The notes under the pieces: model-generated
Databases searched by the model: none
Told to the model about the DNA's origin: nothing
Seen by the model: only the letters and a program-made list of their open reading frames with translations
Translations under genes and position numbers: made by a program
In this document: in pieces, positions 57,832-64,000 of the stretch
Position numbering within the stretch: position 1 is the stretch's first letter
How the letters are laid out: each line of letters starts with the position of its first letter
Source of the DNA: Roseicyclus sp.
GTDB lineage: Bacteria > Pseudomonadota > Alphaproteobacteria > Rhodobacterales > Rhodobacteraceae
Length of the DNA stretch: 64,000 nucleotides
Direction of reading: 5' to 3'
NCBI RefSeq assembly: GCF_018402035.1
Contig: NZ_JAGYJN010000002.1
Coordinates: forward strand, 248,001-312,000

Positions 57832-58791
57832 ATGCGTCTGTTACCTGTTCTGTTTTGTATTCTGGCTTGGCCTGTCGCCGCACAAGATGCGCCTCGCCTG
57901 CTTTTCCCGGTCGATTGCCGCTTGGGCGAGACCTGTTTTTTACAGCAATTCGTGGATCACGACCCCGGACCGGGGGCGCGCGATTTCGCTTGCGGCCCGC
58001 AAAGCTATGATGGCCACACAGGCACCGATATTCGCACCATCGATATGGCCGGCATGGCCGCAGGCATGGTGGTGGTCGCGGCCGCCGACGGCGTGGTGCG
58101 CGCCTTGCGCGATGGTGTGCCCGATGGCGGCACGCCCAGCATGCGTGACGGCCAAGGTTGCGGCAATGGCGTGGCCCTCACCCATGCCGATGGCTGGGAG
58201 ACGCAATATTGCCACCTGATGCAAGGCTCCATCACTGTGCGAGAGGGCCAACAGGTTGCCGCAGGTGCGGAACTTGGGCTGATCGGCTATTCCGGTCGAA
58301 CGGAATTTCCGCATCTCGAGTTCATCTTGCGCCATGAAGGCCGCGTGATCGACCCCTTCGCCCCCACCGCCACGGGCAGTTGCGGCAGTGGCGAGGATAC
58401 GCTGTGGCGCGATGCCCTGCCCCATGTGGCGGGCGAGATTTTGTCGGCCGGATTTGCCCCCGCCGTGCCGGAATTCGACGCGATCAAGACCGGTGCCGCC
58501 GATCATGGCGAGCTCACCACCGCCGATCCGGCGCTGGTGCTTTGGGCCTATATCCATAGCGCGCGCAGCGGCGATATTGTGCGCCTGCGCATCACCACCG
58601 CCACAGGCGACGCGGTCCATGCCCAAGATGTCACGCTTGAGCGGACGCAGGCGCAATTGTTCCGCGCAACGGGGCGGCGCAGCCCGGCGGGGGGCTTTCC
58701 ACCCGGCCTTTATATCGGTGAGGTCACGCTAATCCGCGATGGCACAGCCGAGATCGACAGCCTGACCACCCGCGTGGTGATCACGCCCTGA
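57832..58791 (+). CDS. M23 family metallopeptidase
   Basis: This 319-residue protein has a signal peptide (MRLLPVLFCILAWPVAAQ), so it is exported. The LytM/M23 domain carries SYDGHTGTDIRTIDM (zinc His and Asp), GNGVALTHADGWETQYCHLM (His) and PHLEFILRHEG (His). The second half (about residues 200-319) is a beta-rich domain ending in an IGEVTLIRDG segment. It probably cuts cell-wall peptides or acts in cell separation. It stands alone after clpA and converges on the OmpA-type gene with an 11-bp gap. Confidence 0.9.
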   Translation: MRLLPVLFCILAWPVAAQDAPRLLFPVDCRLGETCFLQQFVDHDPGPGARDFACGPQSYDGHTGTDIRTIDMAGMAAGMVVVAAADGVVRALRDGVPDGGTPSMRDGQGCGNGVALTHADGWETQYCHLMQGSITVREGQQVAAGAELGLIGYSGRTEFPHLEFILRHEGRVIDPFAPTATGSCGSGEDTLWRDALPHVAGEILSAGFAPAVPEFDAIKTGAADHGELTTADPALVLWAYIHSARSGDIVRLRITTATGDAVHAQDVTLERTQAQLFRATGRRSPAGGFPPGLYIGEVTLIRDGTAEIDSLTTRVVITP

Positions 58792-58802
58792 CGCGACACG
58801 CG

Positions 58803-60392
58803 CTAGCGCTCGGTCAGCTTCAACTCGATCCGCCGGTTTTGCGCCCGCCCTGCGGCGGTGTCATTCGTGGCGACCGGGTTATACTCGCCAAAGCCAGTCG
58901 CCGCCAACCGGTCCGAGGGAAAGCCCAATTCTTCTGCAAGATACTGCACCACCGAAAGCGCGCGGGCTTGGCTCAACTCCCAGTTCGAGGCGAAATCGCC
59001 ATCGCCGCGCAGCGGGCGGTCATCAGTGTGGCCATCAACGCGCAAGATCCAATCAATGGTATCGGGAATTTCACCCGCCACCTCGTTCAAAAGGCTCGCG
59101 ACATTGGCGATCTGCGCTAACCCCGCAGGTGCCAGATCGGCCGATCCGATCTCGAACAGCACTTCCGAGGAAAAGACGAAACGGTCGCCCTCGATACTCA
59201 CCCCCTCGCGCCCTTCCAGCAGGGTCCGCAAGCGGCCAAAGAATTCCGAGCGGTAGCGCGACAACTCCTGCGCTTCAGCGGCAAGGCGCGCGGCCTCGGC
59301 GGCCTCGAACTCGGCCACGCGGGATTGTTCGCGGGCGAGTTGTTGCTGCTCGGCGGCGACGCGGGCAAGGGCCGCGTTCAGCTGGGTGCCCAGATTGGCG
59401 ATCTGCACCTCAGCCGCCGCATCACGCGCGGCGGAATCGTCAAGAAGCCCCTGCAATGCCCCCAATTGCTGGCGCAGGGCCGCGACCTGCTCATTCAACA
59501 GTGCGACCTGCCGCTGGCTTTCGGCACTTGCTGCTTCGGCCTCGGCAAGCTGGGCATTTGCAACCGCCAAGAGGGCTGCTTGACGCTCGGCCTCGGTCAT
59601 CGCGGCGGCGCGTGCGGCATCAGCTTCGGCCAAGGCATCGGTTGCCGCTTGGGCGGCGGCCAAGATCGTCAGCGTCTCTTCGGCGCGGCGGCGCTGTTCT
59701 TCGAGGGCCAGCGTCATCGCCGTCAGCTCTGCATCGGCATTTTCAAGGCGTGCGCGCAACGCCTCGGCGGCGGCGGCCTCGACAAGGCGGTTAGCCTCGG
59801 CCTCGGACAGCTCTGATTCCAGCGTGGCGATCCGCGTGTCCCGGCTGGTGGCGTCACGTTCCAAATCGGCAATCAGCGCCTCAAGCGCCGCGCGGCGGGC
59901 GGCGGCAAGACGCGCCGCTTCGGCGGCGGCGTCAATCTCGCTGCGCGCTGCCGCCACGGCCAGTTCCAACGCCTCGGCAGCACTCAGGCTTTCGGCCAGT
60001 TCAGCGCGCGCTTGGTCACGCTCAGCACCAAGCGAGGTATTGGCGGCGATCAGCGAGGCAACCTGCGCCTCGAAATCGGCAATCATCGCGGCTTGGGCAG
60101 CCAATTCGCCTTGGGCCGTGCTCAAACTGCTCGAGAGTGTCGCAACACGGCTTTCAAGGTCGGCGCTGCGCGCCGCTTCCAGCCCAAGCGCTTGCGACAA
60201 GGCGTTGAGCTGCGCGTTGAGACTGTTCAACTCATCGTCTTGGTTGTTGATCTCTTCGGACAGGACGAACTGCACCACCATGAAGATCGTCAAGATGAAG
60301 ATCATCACCATCAAAAGCGCGGTGATCGCATCCACGAACCCCGGCCAGATGGCGCCCGAGACGCGATTGCCAGCGCGGCGCTGAAAGGCCAT
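58803..60392 (-). CDS. MotB/OmpA-type peptidoglycan-binding protein with long coiled coil
   Basis: This 529-residue protein has one N-terminal TM (WPGFVDAITALLMVMIFILT) with Asp21 at the position of the proton-carrying Asp of MotB. An Ala/Glu/Arg-rich coiled coil fills residues 50 to about 390, and the OmpA domain (FEIGSADLAPAGLAQIAN, VDGHTDDRPLRGDGDFASNWELSQARA, NRRIELKL) should bind peptidoglycan. The upstream partner is a MotA/ExbB-like channel protein, 6 bp away. Together they look like a proton-driven envelope machine, related in architecture to MotAB and ZorAB; the role is unknown. Confidence 0.88.
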   Translation of the reverse strand: MAFQRRAGNRVSGAIWPGFVDAITALLMVMIFILTIFMVVQFVLSEEINNQDDELNSLNAQLNALSQALGLEAARSADLESRVATLSSSLSTAQGELAAQAAMIADFEAQVASLIAANTSLGAERDQARAELAESLSAAEALELAVAAARSEIDAAAEAARLAAARRAALEALIADLERDATSRDTRIATLESELSEAEANRLVEAAAAEALRARLENADAELTAMTLALEEQRRRAEETLTILAAAQAATDALAEADAARAAAMTEAERQAALLAVANAQLAEAEAASAESQRQVALLNEQVAALRQQLGALQGLLDDSAARDAAAEVQIANLGTQLNAALARVAAEQQQLAREQSRVAEFEAAEAARLAAEAQELSRYRSEFFGRLRTLLEGREGVSIEGDRFVFSSEVLFEIGSADLAPAGLAQIANVASLLNEVAGEIPDTIDWILRVDGHTDDRPLRGDGDFASNWELSQARALSVVQYLAEELGFPSDRLAATGFGEYNPVATNDTAAGRAQNRRIELKLTER

Positions 60393-60398
60393 GACCGC

Positions 60399-61607
60399 TC
60401 AGCCCCCGCTTGGGCCGCGCGGCTGGCGGGCAGGTGCGCGCGCAGCCGCGACCAGATCACGCAAGGCTTGCGTCAAATCGGTGATGTCGCGGCGCAACAG
60501 CAAAATCTCGGCGTCGCGCGTCGTGCCAAGATCTTCGTAGATCTTGAGCAATTGCACATCGATCGAGCGTAGGCGTGCGCGGCTTTCCTCGTCTATGGCG
60601 GGCTTGCTTTGCATCGCGGCCAAAACCTCGACCAGTTGTTCTTGACCGGCAGCCAGCCGTTCGGTCGCGGCAAAGGGGGCCTGTCCGAACTGGCCCGCCA
60701 ACCCCTCGATCGCACCGGCCAGTTGCAGCATCCGCCCTTCTGTCTCGGCGCGGCGCGCCTCGGATTGGGCGAAAAGCGATTGCAGGGTTTCGACCTGATC
60801 GACCATGTGATCAAGGACCGTGGCAATCGCGCTGCGATCAACGCCACCCTCACCCTCGCTGCTTGCAAGGCTGACCCGCGTGATCGAGGCCAGCCATTCC
60901 TCCAACTCGCGGTAAAAGCGGTTCTGGCCGTGACCTGCGTAAAGCTCAAGCAGCCCCACCACAAGCGAGCCCGCAAGCCCCAAGAGCGACGAGGCAAAAG
61001 CCGTGCCCATGCCGCCCAACTGATCCTCAAGCCCATCCATCAGCCGCCCGAAAACGGCCATGCCTTCCTCGCCCTCGGTCGGCTGAAGCGAGCGGATCGT
61101 ATCGACAACCGCTGGCACCGTGGTCGCCAGACCAAAGAACGTGCCCAAAAGACCAAGGAAAATCAGCAGATTGGCAATATAGCGCGTGATGTCGCGGCTT
61201 TCTTCCATCCGCGATCCGACGGAATCAAGGATCGAGCGCGCCGCAGGTCCGGTGACCTGCATCGCCCGCCCCCGCACCCGCGCAATCCCGGTCATCGCCG
61301 CAAGCAGGCGCGGTGGCCGCTCGGTCGCATCTTGCGGGGCATTGCCCGCGATCGCCTCGATCCATGTGATCGAAGAGAAAAGCTGAAACACCTGCATATA
61401 GCAGGCAAGAACGCCCACCACGAAGACGACACCAATCGTGCCGTTGAGCACGGGTGATGCCAAGAAGACCGGCTGCACCGCAGGCCAAATCACCACGCCA
61501 CCCGCGATGACCGCCGCGCAGATGATGACCATCAAAACGATCTGGCGCGTCGGTCGCGTGATATGGGTAAGCCGCTTTTCTGCGCCTATGTCTTCTCTGC
61601 TCGCCAT
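60399..61607 (-). CDS. MotA/TolQ/ExbB-type proton channel protein
   Basis: This 402-residue membrane protein starts with two TMs (IVLMVIICAAVIAGGVVIWPA and GTIGVVFVVGVLACYMQVF). It has the MotA/ExbB core: ARSILDSVGSRMEESRDITRYIANLLIFLGLLGTFFGLATTVPAV, then MGTAFASSLLGLAGSLVVGLLELYAG. A C-terminal helical tail of about 150 residues follows. The downstream OmpA/MotB-like gene is its obvious partner (6-bp gap). The start is ATG 61607; a TTG at 61667 would only add a basic leader. Confidence 0.88.
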   Translation of the reverse strand: MASREDIGAEKRLTHITRPTRQIVLMVIICAAVIAGGVVIWPAVQPVFLASPVLNGTIGVVFVVGVLACYMQVFQLFSSITWIEAIAGNAPQDATERPPRLLAAMTGIARVRGRAMQVTGPAARSILDSVGSRMEESRDITRYIANLLIFLGLLGTFFGLATTVPAVVDTIRSLQPTEGEEGMAVFGRLMDGLEDQLGGMGTAFASSLLGLAGSLVVGLLELYAGHGQNRFYRELEEWLASITRVSLASSEGEGGVDRSAIATVLDHMVDQVETLQSLFAQSEARRAETEGRMLQLAGAIEGLAGQFGQAPFAATERLAAGQEQLVEVLAAMQSKPAIDEESRARLRSIDVQLLKIYEDLGTTRDAEILLLRRDITDLTQALRDLVAAARAPARQPRGPSGG

Positions 61608-61679
61608 GGCTCCGGCCCAGTTCTTTCTGTGCTCGGGCAATCTACAGCGACGGGCGCGATATGCCAATGCATGACACGC

Positions 61680-62216
61680 CTAACTGGCCTTGATCTGGCG
61701 CACACGCGCAACGAGCCAATCCAAATCCGGATCGGGCAGACCCAAAAGGTGCAGATGATGGGCAGTATTCTCCAGATATTCATCATTCGGCCCGCGCCCA
61801 CCGATGGCATGGGCGATGATCTGGGCCTGCGCCTCAAGCGGCCAGATGCAGTATTGCTCGTGCAAGGGATCGATCACATAGGTCAGCACATCATCCAAGA
61901 TCTGGCCGCAATCCAAGGTCACGCTTTGGCGGGTTTCCAGATAAGCGGATGAGACCAGTTCACGCGCCCGCAAATAGCCCAAGGTCGCCGCCGCATCGCA
62001 ACCAGCCACGCGGAAGGCCACGCCGTGGCACAGCGCGCCATCGGCCCGATCAAGCGCCAGCACCAAACCCGGCGCGTCAACCGTGCCGCGATGATGGATC
62101 GAGGTCATGCAAAAGCTCCGCCGCCAGCCATGCAGGCAGGCTTGGCGTGTTTCGGCCACGGCAAAACCGGGGTTCCACAAAAGCGAGCCATAGCCGAAAA
62201 CCCAAAGATCCTTCAT
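61680..62216 (-). CDS. Gamma-glutamylcyclotransferase, ChaC-like
   Basis: This 178-residue protein begins WVFGYGSLLWNPGFAVAE, the ChaC motif (YGSL binds the gamma-glutamyl group), and includes HGWRRSFCMTSIHHRGT, a GLVLALDRADGALCHGVAFRV segment and the acidic RARELVSSAYLE region with the catalytic Glu. ChaC enzymes cleave glutathione to 5-oxoproline and Cys-Gly. The ATG at 62216 fits the family start. It is divergent from the DUF2125 gene. Confidence 0.9.
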   Translation of the reverse strand: MKDLWVFGYGSLLWNPGFAVAETRQACLHGWRRSFCMTSIHHRGTVDAPGLVLALDRADGALCHGVAFRVAGCDAAATLGYLRARELVSSAYLETRQSVTLDCGQILDDVLTYVIDPLHEQYCIWPLEAQAQIIAHAIGGRGPNDEYLENTAHHLHLLGLPDPDLDWLVARVRQIKAS

Positions 62217-62291
62217 GCCCGCATTCTCCCGCATGGTCAGCAGCACTCGGCGCGGCTATACCCAAAGCGGCGCAGCGGCGGTAGGTGGTGC

Positions 62292-63293
62292 ATGAAGCGG
62301 ATTTTGGGCATTTTGGCGGTCATCGGCACGCTTTGCGTAGCCGCTTGGTTCGGTTGGGCCGCATTCAGCAAACACGCAATCGAAAGCTGGTTCGCCGCGC
62401 GCTTGGCCGAGGGCTGGCAGGTTACAGCCGATGATGTCACCGTCACCGGCTTTCCCCTATCCTTCGAGACGCGGCTGACAGGGGTCATGCTGGCCGATCC
62501 CGCAACCGGGCTGGCATGGACGGCCCCCGATTTCACCCTGCGCTACCCGTCATGGGATCTGTCGCAGATTACGGCAATCTGGCCCCAAAGCCATATGATC
62601 GCCTCACCCGATGAGCGGCTGACGATCAGCGCTGATACGCTTTCCTCCACCCTTGATGTCAGGCCCAGCGCGCGCATGGCGCTCGACGCATCGCAAACCC
62701 GGATGCAGGGGCTTGCCATCACCAGCTCGCTTGGCTGGCAAAGCCAACTTGCCCAAGGTCAGATCGACATGATCCGGCAAACCGGGACCGAGGCGCGCTA
62801 TGATATGCGGTTTTCGGCCAGCGATCTGGTGCCTGCCGAACAGGTGGCAAAGCTGCTCGATCCGGCGGGCGTGTTACCCCCAGCGATCCCTGTGGTCAGC
62901 GCCGCCGCAGTGGTCGATTTCGACCGCCCATGGGATATCGGCGCGATCGAGGATATCCGCCCACAACCCACCCGCATCGCCCTGTCCGAGGCGCGCGCCG
63001 AATGGGGCGCTTTGATGCTGCGCCTGTCCGGCACGCTCGATATCGACGCCGAGGGGCGCCCCACGGGCGAGGTCGCGATCCGGGCGCAGAATTGGCCCGA
63101 AATGCTGGCCATGGCCGAGCGCGCCGGGCTCTTGCCGCCGGGGTTGCGCCCGACGGTCGAAAGCGCGCTTGGCTTCTTAGCGGGGTTGTCGGGGCGGCGC
63201 GAAGACCTTGATGTCAACTTGCGGTTCGATCAGGGGTTCGTGTTTCTCGGCCCCCTGCCCGTGGGTGAAGGGCCAAGGATCAGGCTCCGCTAG
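62292..63293 (+). CDS. DUF2125 domain-containing protein
   Basis: This 333-residue protein has an N-terminal TM or signal anchor (ILGILAVIGTLCVAAWFGWAAF) and DVTVTGFPLSFETRLTGVML plus AWTAPDFTLRYPSWDLSQI. That is the alphaproteobacterial DUF2125 pattern, with a beta-rich periplasmic domain. NWPEMLAMAERAGLLPPGLR and the final FVFLGPLPVGEGPRIRLR are also typical. The function is unknown, perhaps related to AsmA-like envelope proteins. The ATG at 62292 follows GGTGGTG. A palindromic repeat lies past the stop codon. Confidence 0.88.
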   Translation: MKRILGILAVIGTLCVAAWFGWAAFSKHAIESWFAARLAEGWQVTADDVTVTGFPLSFETRLTGVMLADPATGLAWTAPDFTLRYPSWDLSQITAIWPQSHMIASPDERLTISADTLSSTLDVRPSARMALDASQTRMQGLAITSSLGWQSQLAQGQIDMIRQTGTEARYDMRFSASDLVPAEQVAKLLDPAGVLPPAIPVVSAAAVVDFDRPWDIGAIEDIRPQPTRIALSEARAEWGALMLRLSGTLDIDAEGRPTGEVAIRAQNWPEMLAMAERAGLLPPGLRPTVESALGFLAGLSGRREDLDVNLRFDQGFVFLGPLPVGEGPRIRLR

Positions 63294-63320
63294 GCGCACG
63301 CGCCGCAGGCGCCAGCCACG

Positions 63321-63338
63321 GGAAATCTCGAGATTTCC
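63321..63338. repeat. Perfect 18-base palindrome GGAAATCTCGAGATTTCC
   Basis: It lies between the convergent DUF2125 and extensin-family genes and is followed by GCCCCCACCCTC, the same 3' context as the hairpins at 4500 and 43923. The GCGCCGCAGGCGC hairpin just before it is the reverse complement of the core of the repeats at 15682. Confidence 0.75.
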
Positions 63339-63361
63339 GCCCCCACCCTCGCCGTCCTGCC

Positions 63362-64000
63362 CTAACGGCAAAACGCCCCGCCGCGATGGCGCGCAACGTC
63401 GAAATGAAAATGGTCGCGATGAAAGCGGTCAGACTCCGGCCCCAGCACCGTGCCAAAGGGCCCACAGGCCCCGCGATGCAGGTCGCGCAAAATCCGCCCC
63501 TCGCGCCGCGTGCGCCAATCGCTGAGCACCGTCAACTCGCTGCCATCGGCCAGCCCGATGCCCGTGATGTCGATGGCATTGCCGCGCCCATGCTCGGATA
63601 TCCGCGCGCCGGCTTGGTTGTTGCGTGTCCGGCAGGCGTAAGAGGCCACCACGCGCAGCGACCGCACGCCGCCACCATAGCGGCCCACATCGGGGACAAG
63701 ACTTTGGCGCACCCATTGTTGCAACGCGCGCGCCGTCTCGCAGTTCAGCGTCGCGGGTGTGCTGAGCGTGATGCCATCAACCTCGCGCAGGCGGATGGGT
63801 TCGGCGATCCCGCACCCATTTCGCGTTGCCCGGATCGGCGCAAGCCTATCGCCGACCAGACCGCGCTGACCGCAAAGCCGCCCGCGCTGGACGCTCGCCA
63901 CCACCGAGGCCGAGGCCGCGGCCGCGCTTGGACGCGCAAGGCCCGATGGGCGCAGGTTGGGGCGCAATGACCGCGCAACGGCCAGCGCCGTGGCACCCGC
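63362..64000 (-). CDS. Extensin family protein (5' end beyond the window)
   Basis: The frame runs from the stop at 63362 to the window edge without interruption. The last 200 residues contain VDGITLSTPATLNCETARAL, VASYACRTRNNQAGARISEH, GRGNAIDITGI and HRDHFHFDVA, the extensin-like C-terminal domain with the His/Asp metal pattern of LAS/M15-type peptidases. Upstream codons near the edge (ATALAVARSLRP) look like the end of a signal region. The real start therefore lies past 64000, and a TTG at 63967 is not the start. It is probably an exported cell-wall enzyme. Confidence 0.85.
   Translation of the reverse strand, partial: AGATALAVARSLRPNLRPSGLARPSAAAASASVVASVQRGRLCGQRGLVGDRLAPIRATRNGCGIAEPIRLREVDGITLSTPATLNCETARALQQWVRQSLVPDVGRYGGGVRSLRVVASYACRTRNNQAGARISEHGRGNAIDITGIGLADGSELTVLSDWRTRREGRILRDLHRGACGPFGTVLGPESDRFHRDHFHFDVARHRGGAFCR

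Noticed and set aside
58803-61607. Zorya anti-phage defence system
   Set aside because: Only a MotA/MotB-like pair is present. No zorC, zorD or zorE-like gene is in the flanks, and the neighbours are housekeeping genes.

Overview
The window is GC-rich chromosomal DNA from an alphaproteobacterium, most likely of the order Rhodobacterales (Rhodobacteraceae). The assignment rests on gene content: atpHAGDC without atpB/E/F, a fused sulfate adenylyltransferase/APS kinase, a DUF1150-Hsp20 pair, DUF2125 and YcgN-type proteins, a CarD regulator, a 7Fe ferredoxin, and the ubiK // lgt-midA-pgeF arrangement. It looks like core genome: about 70 densely packed genes, many with ATGA overlaps. I see no prophage, plasmid, integrase, transposase, CRISPR array, tRNA or rRNA.

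Layout. 1-10.5 kb: end of an unknown gene, DegT aminotransferase, xseA // purD, D-lyxose isomerase, carD, fdxA, an S4 RNA-binding protein, a SUV3-like helicase and a TPR protein. 10.6-18.4 kb: SCP2 protein and hydrolase, lolD/lolC(E), a KAS III enzyme, thymidine kinase, a 2-hydroxyacid dehydrogenase/CsaA/proC operon and a YbjN protein. 18.7-24 kb: ubiK // lgt-midA-pgeF, a 43-residue small protein, an Lrp regulator // trxB. 24-30 kb: a MarR-type domain fused in frame to Sat-CysC, a large MORN-repeat protein, nadE, DUF1150/Hsp20. 30-36.5 kb: YdcH-like protein, purE-purK, a secreted hydrolase // NUDIX, a DMT exporter, an orphan PhnM-type amidohydrolase and a HIBADH-family dehydrogenase. 36.6-38.7 kb: groES-groEL under CIRCE control. 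38.8-47.7 kb: Mn-dependent pyrophosphatase, HAD hydrolase, PhaJ-like MaoC hydratase, ribF-ycgN-threonine aldolase, hydrolase/DsbA-like isomerase, prs, and an MFS transporter. 47.7-53.2 kb: H-type lectin-domain protein and the F1 ATPase operon atpHAGDC. 53.6-64 kb: methyltransferase // gloB, clpA, an M23 peptidase, a MotA/MotB-like pair with a long periplasmic coiled coil, a ChaC-like enzyme, a DUF2125 protein and a truncated extensin-family protein.

Functionally the window is housekeeping: purine synthesis (purD, purE, purK, prs), NAD, flavin and sulfate activation, proteostasis (groESL, hsp20, clpA), envelope and lipoprotein biogenesis (lgt, lolCD, M23, OmpA/ExbB-like pair), redox (trxB, fdxA) and ATP synthesis.

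The most interesting signals are regulatory or structural rather than a new gene cluster. They are: the MarR-Sat-CysC fusion with two matching GTTCA-N4-TGAAC operators in its promoter; a CTGCN3GCAG palindrome (the reported PhaR recognition pattern) in front of the PhaJ-like gene; a perfect 21-bp inverted repeat between atpD and atpC; several families of short hairpin repeats concentrated at convergent gene ends; and a two-fold nine-repeat super-duplication in the MORN protein. All functions were inferred from reading the sequence; no database search was possible.
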